Shown one piece after another: positions 43,986-53,639 of a stretch of 64,000 nt of DNA (position 1 is its first letter; each line of letters opens with the position of its first letter). The notes under the pieces were generated by a model, which was not told the origin of the DNA, did not search any database, and saw only the letters and a program-made list of their open reading frames with translations. Made by a program: the position numbers and the translations under genes. Origin of the DNA: Desulfovibrio sp. (lineage in GTDB: Bacteria; Desulfobacterota; Desulfovibrionia; Desulfovibrionales; Desulfovibrionaceae); the NCBI RefSeq assembly GCF_034006445.1, contig NZ_JAVESS010000017.1, positions 1-64,000 on the forward strand, in the 5' to 3' direction.

Positions 43986-46037
43986 CTATCCCCTGCCTTC
44001 GCTCTTCATGCTTTCGATGAGTTCGCGCAGCACCTGCGCCTGGCGTGTAAGCTCGGCCACAGACGACGTCGACAAGCGCATGGCTTCGGAGGTTGCAGCG
44101 GAGATGTGGTTCACTTCATCCACCGAGCGGTTGATCTCCTCGCTGGTGGCGGACTGCTGTTCCGCCGCCGTGGCGATGGAACGCACCTGGCTGGACGTCG
44201 TTTCCACCAGGGACACTATTTCCCGCAGGGCCTCGCCCGAGGCTCCGGCCAGGGCCGTGGCTTCGTCTATCCTGTTCACCACCTGCTCAACGTGGCCCAC
44301 ATTCTTGCGGGTTCCGTTCTGTATTTCAATAATGGCCGCTCCCACTTCGCGGGTGGCGCTCATGGTTTTTTCGGCCAGTTTGCGCACCTCGTCCGCCACC
44401 ACGGCAAAGCCGCGCCCGGCCTCGCCAGCGCGGGCGGCCTCTATGGCGGCATTGAGGGCCAGCAGGTTGGTCTGGTCAGCAATGTCTGAAATAACGCCGA
44501 GTATCTGCCCCGTGCTTTCGGCCTGTTTGCCCAGGGCGTTCATGTCTTCCTTGAGTTCCGTGGCCTGCGCCTGGGCATGTCCGATGCCGTTGACGACCTG
44601 TGAAACCACATCGGCCCCATCCGTGGCCCTTAATCTGGCATGATCCGCCGAGGTAGCGGCCTCGGCAGCATTGCGGGCCACCTCGGTAACGGTAGAGCTC
44701 ATCGCCTCCATGGCGGTGGCCGTTTCACTGACGCGGGCGCTCTGCTGCTCGGCCCCCTTGCTGGACTGCTCAACCTGGGCCGCCAGCGCTCCGGAAGCAT
44801 CGGTAATGGCCTTCACAACTCCCTCAAGACTGGAAGCGGCATGCAGCATGCCTTCGGCTTTGGCTTTTTCTGCGGCGGCGCGGGCTTTCTGCGCTTCTAC
44901 CGTAGCCTGTGCCGCGCGGTCGGACTCAAGCTTGGCCATGCTGGTTTTTTCCTCAGCCTGGGCTATCATGTCCTTGAGGCTTGCCACCATGGTGCGCAGA
45001 TTTTCTGCCAGTCTGCCTATCTCGTTGCGCGATCTGAGCAGCAAGGTCTTGTCCAGCCTGCCCTCGGCCACCTCGGCCGCATAGCCTTGCAACTGGCGCA
45101 GGGGGCGCACAGCTATCCTGTCCAGGGCAATGAGGGTGATGATGATCAGCGCCGCCACGGCAATGCCGCCCATGAGCAGCATGATATTGCGTTGTTCAAG
45201 GGCAGGGGCCTCAATTTCAGCCGTGGTCATGGTCACGCCCACAATCCAGTTCCAGTTGGACACGCTGGCCCAGGCCAGCATACGTGGCTGGCCGCTGCTG
45301 TCCGTGTAGGTGAGGCCCTGACCCGAGGGGCTTTTGAGCATGTCGGCAATACCGGACTCGGCGGCGAGATTCTTGAGAACAAGCTCATTGTCGGGATGCC
45401 CGATCACGATGCCTTCGGGCGAGATCACGAAGGGATGTCCCGCGCTGCCCAGCCTGATGCTCTGAATGTAGTTCTTCATGAGGCCTTCAATGGCGTAGGA
45501 CATGCCCACGCCGCCAATGACCTTGCCGCTGTCATCGCGCACCGGCGCGGTCACGCTGACAATGAGCTTGCCCGTGGCATAGCTCGTGGTGGCGGAGGAA
45601 CTGAAGCCGTCCTTGCCAGCCAGGGCCGCCTGAACATACGCGCGGTCGGCAAGATCGCTGAGTTTGCCGTCCTTGCCCTGCGCACGGACGATCAGCTGCT
45701 TGCCCTGACGGTCAAAGAGGTACAGCGTGTTCACATCCGATGACGCCTGCGACATGACGGAAAGAAAGGTGGCCGCGCCTTCGATGCCCGCGCCAGAAAG
45801 CAGAAAATCCTTCACCCTTGGGGCCTTTGCCACGCCGCGCACCAGCATTGCCTGCTGCTGGCCGAAGTCGGACAAGGATTTTGAAATGGTCTGGGCCATG
45901 AGGAACATCTCGTGCGTGCGCACTTCCAGACTGGAGTCGTGACTGAGCTTGACCACGACGCCTATAAGCAGGGACTGGATTACAATGACAACCCCTCCCA
46001 CAAGCAGCAGCATTGCCGTCCTGATACTGGAAAACAT
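43986..46037 (-). CDS. Methyl-accepting chemotaxis protein with Cache-type sensor
   Basis: 683 residues. A membrane segment (~8-30) is followed by a periplasmic double-Cache-like domain containing [21 protein letters not shown] and [14 protein letters not shown], a second membrane segment ([20 protein letters not shown]), a HAMP domain ([16 protein letters not shown]) and a long cytoplasmic signalling coiled coil. The hairpin tip has the highly conserved [22 protein letters not shown], which contacts CheA and CheW. No C-terminal CheR-binding pentapeptide is present (the end is ESMKSEGRG). GAGAGGAAAGG precedes the ATG. It is monocistronic, with its own terminator. The ligand is unknown; small organic acids or amino acids are usual for this sensor class. 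Confidence 0.93.
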   Translation of the reverse strand: MFSSIRTAMLLLVGGVVIVIQSLLIGVVVKLSHDSSLEVRTHEMFLMAQTISKSLSDFGQQQAMLVRGVAKAPRVKDFLLSGAGIEGAATFLSVMSQASSDVNTLYLFDRQGKQLIVRAQGKDGKLSDLADRAYVQAALAGKDGFSSSATTSYATGKLIVSVTAPVRDDSGKVIGGVGMSYAIEGLMKNYIQSIRLGSAGHPFVISPEGIVIGHPDNELVLKNLAAESGIADMLKSPSGQGLTYTDSSGQPRMLAWASVSNWNWIVGVTMTTAEIEAPALEQRNIMLLMGGIAVAALIIITLIALDRIAVRPLRQLQGYAAEVAEGRLDKTLLLRSRNEIGRLAENLRTMVASLKDMIAQAEEKTSMAKLESDRAAQATVEAQKARAAAEKAKAEGMLHAASSLEGVVKAITDASGALAAQVEQSSKGAEQQSARVSETATAMEAMSSTVTEVARNAAEAATSADHARLRATDGADVVSQVVNGIGHAQAQATELKEDMNALGKQAESTGQILGVISDIADQTNLLALNAAIEAARAGEAGRGFAVVADEVRKLAEKTMSATREVGAAIIEIQNGTRKNVGHVEQVVNRIDEATALAGASGEALREIVSLVETTSSQVRSIATAAEQQSATSEEINRSVDEVNHISAATSEAMRLSTSSVAELTRQAQVLRELIESMKSEGRG

Positions 46038-46079
46038 CCTTTCCTCTCTTTATAGAAGTTGGCAGCGTTCATGCCTCTG

Positions 46080-46257
46080 CTCTGACGTTGCACGTTCGTG
46101 CAGCGCCACAACGTGGGGTGGATGCAGCCGAGCTTTAGCCGTTGCGACGGAGAAAGCCACGGATAAAGCTCTGCTGAATAAACATTTTGAAATGTAAAGC
46201 ATTTCAAAGTTACTATGATCTAGAGCAGTTAACCAATTACATGGGCTAACTGCTCTA
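46080..46257. repeat. TAGAGCA-family elements: reverse type 2 plus a minimal 37-bp unit
   Basis: 46080-46215 carries, in reverse, the CGTTGTGGCGCTGCACGAACG and TTTCAAAATG/CATTTCAAAG parts of type 2, interrupted by extra sequence (GAGCTTTAGCCGTTGCGACG). 46221-46257 is TAGAGCAGTTAACC...GGCTAACTGCTCTA, only 37 bp long, almost nothing but the two inverted ends. Confidence 0.7.
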
Positions 46258-46299
46258 AAGTTCATGCCTGTATTCCGGTTCTGTCGATCCGGAGTACAA

Positions 46300-46344
46300 A
46301 CAAAAAGAGATGCGGTGGCACAACTACTGTTACGCCACCGCATT
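46300..46344 (-). terminator. Rho-independent terminator of thrC
   Basis: The stem GCGGTGGC/GCCACCGC with flanking ATG/CAT is followed on the minus strand by TCTTTTTGTTTG, just downstream of thrC. Confidence 0.8.
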
Positions 46345-46367
46345 TCATCAAACAAGATCTAAAATAC

Positions 46368-47813
46368 CTATTTTTTTTGCAGATTGAGCCTTCGCACTAC
46401 GGCATCCGCGCCCATGCTGGCAAATTCCGCCACTTCCCGGCCAACCCTGGCGCTCTGGGGCAACAGGAGTTCCGGCATGTTGGCAAGGCTCTTGTCAGGC
46501 GTGACGCCGTATTCCGGCGGGAAGGCGTCATTGAAGTACATATCCTGAAAACCGGCAAACTTGAGCGCGTGGGCAGTGGCGTCCAGCACGGCATGCTCGT
46601 GGTCGCCCACAAGTCCGAGGGCACGGGCATTGCGCAGGCCAGCCAGGCATTCGCCGCCCTGGGTGCAGGCGATATGGCCGTGGCGGTTGCCAACAATCAT
46701 GGCGTCCATGATCTGCTGCTCGGTCACGCGCACCACCTGGAAAGCACGCTCGCCGCCAGCTTCAATAAAGCGCTCGGCCAGCATGCGCACACGGGGGAAG
46801 GACACGGGATTGCCAATCATGGCCGCCTGGGCCACGCTGGGCTGCACGGTCACGGGCTGCCAGTGGCGCGAACCCTTGGGGGCGTCATAGTAGCGCCACA
46901 CGGGGTCCGCATGCTCGGACTGCACGCCGAAAATGCGCGGCAGGCTGGTAATGATGCCAAGATCCAGCATCTTCAGCAGCCCGCACATGATGGCCGTGAC
47001 GTTGCCCGCATTGCCAATGGGCACAAAAAGGCACTGGTCGGTCATGTCCCAGCCATACCACTGGGCCACTTCGTAGGCATAGGATTCCTGCCCCAGAATG
47101 CGCCAGCCGTTCTTGGAGTTGAGCAGGGCCACACGGTAGTTTTCAGCCAGCAGCTCCACCACCTTCATGCAGTCGTCGAACACGCCCGGCAGTTCCAGCA
47201 CGGTAGCGCCGCTGCCAAGAGGCTGGGCAAGCTGCTGCGGCGTCACCTTGCCGTGGGGCAAAAGCACCACGGACTTCAAGGGAGCGCCCACATAGGAGGC
47301 GTACAGGGCGGCGGCCGCCGACGTGTCGCCCGTGGAGGCGCAGACCGTGAGCACTTCGTCCCACTTGTTGCGGCGGCAGAGCCACTTCAGATAACTGAAG
47401 GCGCAGGCCATGCCCCTGTCCTTGAAGGACGCGCTGGGGTTCTGGCCGTCATTTTTATAGGCAAAGGACACGCCAACCTGATCACGAAGGGCCGGGGCAG
47501 CCTCCACAATGGGCGTAATGCCTTCGCCGAGATAGACGATGTCGTCCTGGTCCAGCAGCGGGGCCAGTAGTTCGTAATAGCGAAAAATGCCCTTGAGGGC
47601 CGTCACGCGGGTGGCGCAGCGGTCATCAAAAACCTGCCGCCACTCCTGACCGCTGCGCTCCTTGAGCTTGGCGAAATCGAGGTTTTCCAGCAAAAAAACA
47701 CCGCCACACTGGGGGCAGGTGTATAGCAGGTCGTCGCCGGGGTAGCGCGCGCCGCAGTCAAGGCAGACATACTCCATGCGGCCGCGATAGGCCGGAAAAT
47801 CCGCGTGGGACAT
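46368..47813 (-). CDS. thrC: Threonine synthase
   Basis: Converts O-phosphohomoserine to threonine with PLP. 481 residues; the ATG at 47813 follows AAGGAGTTCGTCTT. The protein begins with a zinc-ribbon-like segment (YVCLDCGARYPGD...YTCPQCGGV), seen in one branch of threonine synthases. The PLP lysine lies in NPSASFKDRGM, and the phosphate-binding loop is probably PIGNAGNVTA. VCASTGDTSAAAALYASYVG is the usual substrate-loop region. It is the last gene before a strong terminator. plsY lies upstream on the same strand 180 bp away; the gap has CTTCGGC/GCCGAAG hairpins and no gene. Confidence 0.95.
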   Translation of the reverse strand: MSHADFPAYRGRMEYVCLDCGARYPGDDLLYTCPQCGGVFLLENLDFAKLKERSGQEWRQVFDDRCATRVTALKGIFRYYELLAPLLDQDDIVYLGEGITPIVEAAPALRDQVGVSFAYKNDGQNPSASFKDRGMACAFSYLKWLCRRNKWDEVLTVCASTGDTSAAAALYASYVGAPLKSVVLLPHGKVTPQQLAQPLGSGATVLELPGVFDDCMKVVELLAENYRVALLNSKNGWRILGQESYAYEVAQWYGWDMTDQCLFVPIGNAGNVTAIMCGLLKMLDLGIITSLPRIFGVQSEHADPVWRYYDAPKGSRHWQPVTVQPSVAQAAMIGNPVSFPRVRMLAERFIEAGGERAFQVVRVTEQQIMDAMIVGNRHGHIACTQGGECLAGLRNARALGLVGDHEHAVLDATAHALKFAGFQDMYFNDAFPPEYGVTPDKSLANMPELLLPQSARVGREVAEFASMGADAVVRRLNLQKK

Positions 47814-47996
47814 AAGACGAACTCCTTCTTGGCAAGCCGGAGGAAGAGAGACTTTGCGTAAAAAACCTTTCTTCCCCCACCTTCGGCTGCAAAAACGCTT
47901 GCTGCCGAAGCCGCTTTCCGAGGCTTTTTACCCGCCCTGCGCAAAAGGCGCGGGGCAATCCAAAATATGCGGCGCTCCAGCCCTACGGGCGGGGCG

Positions 47997-48635
47997 CTAT
48001 TTTTCGTCCTGGCCTTTGCCTTGCGGAGCGCAGGGAGCGTCACACTGGCTCTTGCCTTTCTGCCAGCTTTTTTCTGTTCCGGCGCGCAGGCGGGCGATAT
48101 TTTCCCTGTGCTTCCAGACCACCACAGCCCAGACGCCAAGGGCCAGAGGCAGCCATGTCCATTGGCCGCTGACGGCCAATGCCACAGGCAGGGCCGTGAC
48201 AAGCGTCAGCGAACCCAGGGACACAAAGCCGCTGCGCCAGATCACCAGGAGGCACAGCACCGAAGCCGCAAGCAGCTGCCATAAGGCGAGGGGCAGAAAC
48301 ACGCCAATGCTTGTGGCCACCGCCTTGCCGCCCCTGAACTTCATAAAGCAGGAAAAAACATGGCCCAGCACGCAGGCCAGGGCCACAATGCTGACAAAAA
48401 CCGGGGAGGCGTTGACTCTGAAGGCCAGCCACACGGGCACTGCGCCCTTGAGCACGTCGCACAACAGCGTGACCACGCCCCACTTGAAGCCGCACAGGCG
48501 CGCCACGTTGGTTGCTCCGGTATTGCGGCTGCCGCTCTCTCTGGGGTCAAGGCCGCAAAATGTTCTGGCAATGACCAGTCCCCACGGTACGGAGCCGAGT
48601 ACATAGGCCAGGGCAATCCATAAAACTTCCAGCAT
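47997..48635 (-). CDS. plsY: Acyl-phosphate:glycerol-3-phosphate acyltransferase
   Basis: Transfers an acyl group from acyl-phosphate to glycerol-3-phosphate, the first step of phospholipid synthesis. 212 residues from the ATG at 48635, chosen because GGAGAGAACC precedes it; an in-frame ATG at 48650 lacks a site. The family motifs [20 protein letters not shown] and [13 protein letters not shown] are all present. Five hydrophobic segments fit the inner-membrane topology. The last ~30 residues form a hydrophilic cytoplasmic tail. The 310 bp upstream, to the RNase gene, hold nothing I recognise. Confidence 0.94.
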   Translation of the reverse strand: MLEVLWIALAYVLGSVPWGLVIARTFCGLDPRESGSRNTGATNVARLCGFKWGVVTLLCDVLKGAVPVWLAFRVNASPVFVSIVALACVLGHVFSCFMKFRGGKAVATSIGVFLPLALWQLLAASVLCLLVIWRSGFVSLGSLTLVTALPVALAVSGQWTWLPLALGVWAVVVWKHRENIARLRAGTEKSWQKGKSQCDAPCAPQGKGQDEK

Positions 48636-48945
48636 GGTTCTCTCCGCCATATGCTGTTAGGGAAGCACTGATTAAAGAGCATCCTGGAAACGCGCAGGTA
48701 TTTTCTTTGGCAAGGCGCGATCTTTTTTCAAGCAGAAGTGGACTCTTCCGTCCTCGACTGTTTAAAAAAAAGTGAAGCAAAACCGCCAAACGGAATACAT
48801 CAGCGTTTCCTTGGGGCTTGTTTACCAGCATCGCTGTCATCACCCGTAAAGCTCTCCGGCGGCGCGCAAGGCACACGGTCAATAACCTCGCCACGAGCCG
48901 CCCGGACAACGGGCATTCCACACAGGCGGGGCAAGCGCCCTCGCG
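48636..48945. other. Intergenic, no recognised feature
   Basis: A short plus-strand frame (48738-48977) has no ribosome site and no recognisable composition. I see no repeat or hairpin that stands out. Confidence 0.5.
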
Positions 48946-51180
48946 CTACCCTGTGGTGGCCGCTTCCAGAATCATGATCTCGTTATACAGGGGGTGTACC
49001 TTGCCGATGCGCACATCCACCTGCAATCCTGGGTGCGCCCTGTCGTCAAAAAGCTTACGCCTGCCCCGCACAAACATGCCCTGATCCGGAAGACTCACGC
49101 TCACAAAGGCGTCGTTTTCCTCCGTGATCACGCCGGACCACCACACCTTGTCACCCTGCTGCCGAAAGAACAGCAGCTTCCAGTAACGCGGGCGGAAGCG
49201 CTGCACCTGTCCGGCGCCGTCCAGTGCGGGCGAAAGCGCGTGCAAAAGGCTCACAAGCGCGTCTTCGCTCCAGCGGGGTTGTCCTGTACACAAGAAATGC
49301 ACTACCTGAGCCTCGTTGACAAGATCAGGATACCTGCGCAGGGGCGAGGTCACGGGCGTGTAGCGATCAAGCCCCAGAGCCGCGTGAGGCCGGGCCTGCA
49401 CTTCAAGCCCCGAAGGAGTCAGCGCACGCATTATGCGCGTCATGTCCTGCGGGGTACTCCAGACGCCAGCGTATTCACGGGGCAAAACCACGTCCTGCAC
49501 CCTGTGCAGCATGGCCATGCCGCGCTCCCTGGCCCAGTGGGCCACAGCGGCGCTGGCAACAATCATCATTTCCGCCACCAGCATCTGCGCATCGGGCGCG
49601 CAGTAGTCGGGCCCCACATGCACGCGCACGTCGGCCCCCTCGCCCTCAAGCGATATGACGGGATCGGGCCTGTCCATCACCACGGCCCCGTCTTCAATGC
49701 GGGCGTTCTGTCGTTTGCGGGCCAGTTCAAGCCCCACGGACAGTTGCCCGGCATGCGCGGCAGCAGGATTGTCGGGCAGGGCAACGCCCTCGGACTGGGC
49801 ATTGAGCACGGCCTGGCTGTCGCGGTAGGTCAGGTTGGCGGCAAGGCGCACGCGGGCCAGATAGGTACGGCACGAGCCGTAACGGCCATGGGCGTCCACC
49901 GGAATCTCCACGCACAGCGCAGGGCGCGGCGTGCCCGCCAGCAGCGAATACGCGGCCGTGCCCAGAACTTCCGGCAGCATGTGGCAGTCGCCTTCGGGCA
50001 GGTAGATGCTGGTGCCGCGGTGCAGCACCGCTCTGTCCAGAGCGCCGCCAAAGCGCCAGTACAGGGCGGGGCAGGCCAGGGCCAACGTCAACAGATAGCC
50101 GTCATCCGTGGACTGCACATGAAAGGCGTCGTCAACGTCACGGGTGCTGGCGCTGTCTATGCTGACAAAGGGCAGGGGACTTTCGGGCAGCGGGCCGGGT
50201 TCAAAAAGCAGGGAAATCGCCGGGGCGGCAGCAGGGATGGACGCGGCGGCATCGTCGCACATGCACGGCGTCGGCGCGGCAGGCGTAAAAAGCGCCGCAT
50301 CGGGCATTTGGCCGCTCTCGGCGGCGTGAACCAGCGCGTCCACTTCATCGCGGTACGCCGTCCACCAGTCGTCGCCGGGGGCAAAGCCAGCGCGGTCCAG
50401 CCAGAAATTGTAGTGCGGCGGCACCTTGCCCCAGGCCACCAGCAGTTGCAGGGGCAAATGGGGCACATCGGGCAGCCCCTTGCCAAGGGTGCGCCACAGG
50501 GCATCGAACTCCTGCCCTTCAGGATCAACCATGCGGGAACGCAGCACTTCTTCAAGACTTTCCGCAACGTCTGCGGACGGCCACTCGCCGCTGCTCGCGC
50601 CTTCCGCCGGTGGCGGCGGCAGTTCGCGCTTGCGACAGGCCACGTCCCAGAGCATGCGCAAAAAGGCCGCGCCGCCCGCTATGAGGGCTTCACGTTCAAG
50701 GCGGGTTTTTTCTTCCACCAGGCGTTTTTCAACCATGTCAGCGGGAAAGACCTGAAAGTCCGGCGGCTGAAAGCGAAAGTGGCTTTTACACGCCAGCAGG
50801 GCGCGGCCATAGGCGGACACCTGGTCCGCAGAGGGGTCGGAGGTAAAAAGCTCGGCAAACCACGTGGCAGGAGCCACGTTTACCTCGCCCTGAGCCAGCT
50901 CCCACACGTCCATGACGGGCACGTCGCTGGCCAGATCCTCACGGCATTTTTTATGCTGTTCAAGCAGGCGCACAGCCTCGTCGCGGCCAAGATCCGCCCC
51001 GTGCAAGGGGCCGAGCCAGGGCAGCAGACGCGAGGCATTGAGCCGCGTTTCACGGCGGTTGGGCAAAAGAAGGCGCAAACGCCCCCCGGCCTCTTCGGTA
51101 ATCAGGGCAATCTGAACAGCATTGCCCTCCATATATTCCACCACGCAGCCCGGCGCTGGGTAGCGCACACAATCCGACAT
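48946..51180 (-). CDS. RNase II/R-family (RNB domain) exoribonuclease
   Basis: 744 residues from the ATG at 51180 (AAGGAGCAGGC upstream); an in-frame ATG at 51210 is less likely. The RNB catalytic centre is intact: SIDSASTRDVDDAF carries the four aspartates of the 3'-5' exonuclease site. Later motifs include SIYLPEGDCHMLPEVLG and YTPVTSPLRRYPDLVNEAQV. The N-terminal ~300 residues are unlike canonical cold-shock domains, with an SH3-like start (GCVVEYMEGNAVQIALITEE). The C-terminus (WSGVITEENDAFVSVSLPDQGMFV) looks like a short S1/OB domain. It should degrade single-stranded RNA from the 3' end. Whether it is an RNase II or RNase R orthologue cannot be decided here. Confidence 0.88.
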   Translation of the reverse strand: MSDCVRYPAPGCVVEYMEGNAVQIALITEEAGGRLRLLLPNRRETRLNASRLLPWLGPLHGADLGRDEAVRLLEQHKKCREDLASDVPVMDVWELAQGEVNVAPATWFAELFTSDPSADQVSAYGRALLACKSHFRFQPPDFQVFPADMVEKRLVEEKTRLEREALIAGGAAFLRMLWDVACRKRELPPPPAEGASSGEWPSADVAESLEEVLRSRMVDPEGQEFDALWRTLGKGLPDVPHLPLQLLVAWGKVPPHYNFWLDRAGFAPGDDWWTAYRDEVDALVHAAESGQMPDAALFTPAAPTPCMCDDAAASIPAAAPAISLLFEPGPLPESPLPFVSIDSASTRDVDDAFHVQSTDDGYLLTLALACPALYWRFGGALDRAVLHRGTSIYLPEGDCHMLPEVLGTAAYSLLAGTPRPALCVEIPVDAHGRYGSCRTYLARVRLAANLTYRDSQAVLNAQSEGVALPDNPAAAHAGQLSVGLELARKRQNARIEDGAVVMDRPDPVISLEGEGADVRVHVGPDYCAPDAQMLVAEMMIVASAAVAHWARERGMAMLHRVQDVVLPREYAGVWSTPQDMTRIMRALTPSGLEVQARPHAALGLDRYTPVTSPLRRYPDLVNEAQVVHFLCTGQPRWSEDALVSLLHALSPALDGAGQVQRFRPRYWKLLFFRQQGDKVWWSGVITEENDAFVSVSLPDQGMFVRGRRKLFDDRAHPGLQVDVRIGKVHPLYNEIMILEAATTG

Positions 51181-51581
51181 GCCTGCTCCTTCAGAAGTCG
51201 CGCCAGACAAGCCTTACCGCCGCGCGCCTTCGAGAGGGACAATCCTTTATTTTTGCTTTTCTGGCAAGTGCCCGCGTAACGACACCGCCATACGACTCTC
51301 ATTTTAATGCGTATTTTACCTGAAAAGCCCGCAAGCGCCCGTTTACCGACTTGCGCCATACACGGACGCATGCGGATATTACCCGCCTTGGGCGGCCGCG
51401 CATGCACACAACATGCTGAATAATATACTTTAATTAAATTGCCTCATTATGGCGGCCCTGGCGCGCACTACCCACGAAATGGCGCGCCCCGCGCATACTG
51501 GACGGGGAATCGCGAAGCCGCTATAAAAGTGCTCCACGGACAACTTTTTTCCGCGCGCACAGCGCGAGCCGGCGGGAGCAT
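51181..51581. other. Intergenic between divergent RNase and citrate synthase genes
   Basis: About 400 bp without a gene. An AT-rich tract at 51415-51450 (GAATAATATACTTTAATTAAA) probably holds a promoter, but I cannot place a convincing -35/-10 pair. GGGAGCAT precedes the ATG at 51582. Confidence 0.5.
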
Positions 51582-53417
51582 ATGAGCAATATCATCCATC
51601 AAAGCGGAGGCAGCCGCACCCTGATCATGCAGGAGCCTGAAAAACCCCAGCTCTACCGCGAACTTTTTCCCTATACCAGTATTTGCCGCACGTCCTTTGA
51701 CGAAGTGCTGCTCGCTCCGCGCCCTGCGGAACAGATGCGCATTACCGACACCACCTTTCGTGACGGCCAGCAGGCGCGCCCGCCCTATACGGTCAAGCAG
51801 GTGGCCAAGATGTTTGACTTTCTGCATCGTCTTGGCGGCAAAACCGGCCTCATCACCGCCTCGGAATTTTTTCTTTATTCCGCCAAGGACCGCAAGTGCA
51901 TCGACGTGTGCCGCGCCAGGGGCTACCGCTTTCCCCGGGTGACGGCCTGGATACGCGCCACCAAGGACGACCTCAAGCTGGCCCGCGATATGGAATTTGA
52001 CGAAACCGGCATGCTCACCAGCGTGTCGGACTACCATATTTTTCTCAAGCTGGGCAAAACCCGCCAGCAGGCCATGGACATGTATGTGGGCATGGCCGAA
52101 CAGGCGCTGGAGTGGGGCATCATACCCCGCTGCCACTTTGAGGACATCACCAGGGCCGACATTTACGGCTTCTGCCTGCCCCTTGCCCAGCGGCTCATGG
52201 AACTTTCGAGCCAGAGCGGCATGCCTGTCAAAATCCGCCTGTGCGACACCATGGGCTATGGCGTGCCCTACCCCGGCGCGGCGCTGCCCCGCTCGGTGCA
52301 GCGCATCGTGCGCGCCTTTACCGATGAGGCAGGGGTACCCGGCCAGTGGCTTGAATGGCACGGCCACAACGACTTCCACAAGGTGCTGGTCAACGGCGTC
52401 ACCGCGTGGCTGCACGGCTGCGGCGCGGTCAACAGCACGCTTTTCGGCTTTGGCGAGCGCACCGGCAACACCCCGCTGGAAGCCCTGCTCATTGAGTACA
52501 TCTCCCTCACGGGCGACGATGCTGCGGCAGACACCACCATTCTGGACGAAGTAGCCCAGTTTTTTGAAAAAGAACTGCACTACCGCATCCCCCACAACTA
52601 TCCCTTTGTGGGACGCGACTTCAACGCCACCAGCGCGGGCGTACACGCCGACGGCCTGGCCAAGAACGAAGAAATCTACAATATCTTCGACACCAACCAT
52701 CTGCTCGGCCGTCCCGTGCCCATCATCATCACCGACAAGACGGGCCGCGCCGGCGTGGCGTACTGGATCAACACCAATCTCCATCTTGAAAAAGACCAGC
52801 AGGTCTCCAAAAAGCATCCTGCCGTGGGCAGCATCTACGACGCCATCATGGCCGTTTACGAAGAGACCGGGCGCACCACCCACTTCTCGCACGAAGAAAT
52901 GGAAGCGCTGGTGCAAAAGTTCATGCCCGAACTCTTTGCTTCGGAATTCGACCACATGAAGCAGCTGGCGGGCGAACTGGCCGCCAACATCATTGTGCGG
53001 CTCGTGCGCAACAAGGATCTGCTGGACTTCGGCAAAAAGGCCTGCGGCAGACTGGACGAATTCGTACGCGAATATCCCTTTATCCAGTACTGCTACCTCA
53101 CGGACGCCCAGGGCCGCCTCAAGTGCTCGGCCATCACCGACCCCGTGTACAAGGAAACCTACGAAGCCCTGCCCATCGGCTACGACTTCTCCGGCCGCCA
53201 GTGGTTCAAGATGCCCATGCAGAGCGGCGACCTGCACATTATGGACGTGTACCAGTCGCACTTCACGGGCAAGCTCATCATCACCGTGTCCTGCGCCGTC
53301 ACTGACGAAAAGGACAAGATTGTGGGCGTCATCGGCGTGGACATCCAGCTCGAGGAACTGCTCAAGCGTGCGCGCTCTCTCCAGCACGAAGTGGACGAGC
53401 ACGACGACGGCGACTAG
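51582..53417 (+). CDS. Re-type citrate synthase-like enzyme with C-terminal Cache-like domain
   Basis: 611 residues. Residues ~50-345 form an HMG-CoA-lyase-like barrel: RITDTTFRDGQQARPPYT carries the metal-binding aspartate and catalytic arginine, and EWHGHNDFHK the metal-binding histidines. This family includes isopropylmalate, homocitrate and Re-citrate synthases. The immediate neighbours icd and aconitase, and the known use of Re-citrate synthase by Desulfovibrio, favour acetyl-CoA + oxaloacetate to citrate. A family-type linker domain follows to ~450. Residues ~455-605 are extra: FSGRQWFKMPMQSGD, YQSHFTGKLIITVSCAV and VGVIGVDIQLEELL match the pattern of Cache sensor domains, normally extracytoplasmic, although no signal or membrane segment exists here. 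An allosteric role is inferred. Confidence 0.8.
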   Translation: MSNIIHQSGGSRTLIMQEPEKPQLYRELFPYTSICRTSFDEVLLAPRPAEQMRITDTTFRDGQQARPPYTVKQVAKMFDFLHRLGGKTGLITASEFFLYSAKDRKCIDVCRARGYRFPRVTAWIRATKDDLKLARDMEFDETGMLTSVSDYHIFLKLGKTRQQAMDMYVGMAEQALEWGIIPRCHFEDITRADIYGFCLPLAQRLMELSSQSGMPVKIRLCDTMGYGVPYPGAALPRSVQRIVRAFTDEAGVPGQWLEWHGHNDFHKVLVNGVTAWLHGCGAVNSTLFGFGERTGNTPLEALLIEYISLTGDDAAADTTILDEVAQFFEKELHYRIPHNYPFVGRDFNATSAGVHADGLAKNEEIYNIFDTNHLLGRPVPIIITDKTGRAGVAYWINTNLHLEKDQQVSKKHPAVGSIYDAIMAVYEETGRTTHFSHEEMEALVQKFMPELFASEFDHMKQLAGELAANIIVRLVRNKDLLDFGKKACGRLDEFVREYPFIQYCYLTDAQGRLKCSAITDPVYKETYEALPIGYDFSGRQWFKMPMQSGDLHIMDVYQSHFTGKLIITVSCAVTDEKDKIVGVIGVDIQLEELLKRARSLQHEVDEHDDGD

Positions 53418-53437
53418 CGTTATTCAGATGGGCCGGG

Positions 53438-53590
53438 CTAAGAGCAGTTTTACTTTAAAACTGCTCTGGCGGCTGCGGGAGCAGACGCCCGCCGCAAAGG
53501 TGCCAGCGCTATTTACTTGCGCGGTTAAGCACCGAAGCGAGCGTGTCTTGAACTTTGAGAATGAACATTCTCAAAGTTACTCTGATTCAA
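53438..53590. repeat. TAGAGCA-family fragments between citrate synthase and icd
   Basis: AGAGCAGTTTTACTTTAAAACTGCTCT (as arms of about 10 bp) is followed by GGCGGCTGCGGGAGCAGACG and TTGAGAATGAACATTCTCAA, a short palindrome. It resembles parts of the elements at 22196-22250 and 32982-33028. Confidence 0.65.
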
Positions 53591-53639
53591 GGTGCCCGGC
53601 CTGCCTTATATTTATTGACACTCAAAAGGACAGGGGAAC

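Noticed and set aside
48738-48977. Small gene between plsY and the RNase gene
   Set aside because: No ribosome site, low-quality composition, and it overlaps the end of the RNase gene.
48994-51279. 761-codon plus-strand frame opposite the RNase gene
   Set aside because: The opposite strand has the intact RNB aspartate motif and a good ribosome site; the plus-strand translation has no recognisable motif.
51468-53402. 644-codon minus-strand frame opposite the citrate synthase-like gene
   Set aside because: Shadow of a strongly supported plus-strand gene in GC-rich DNA.
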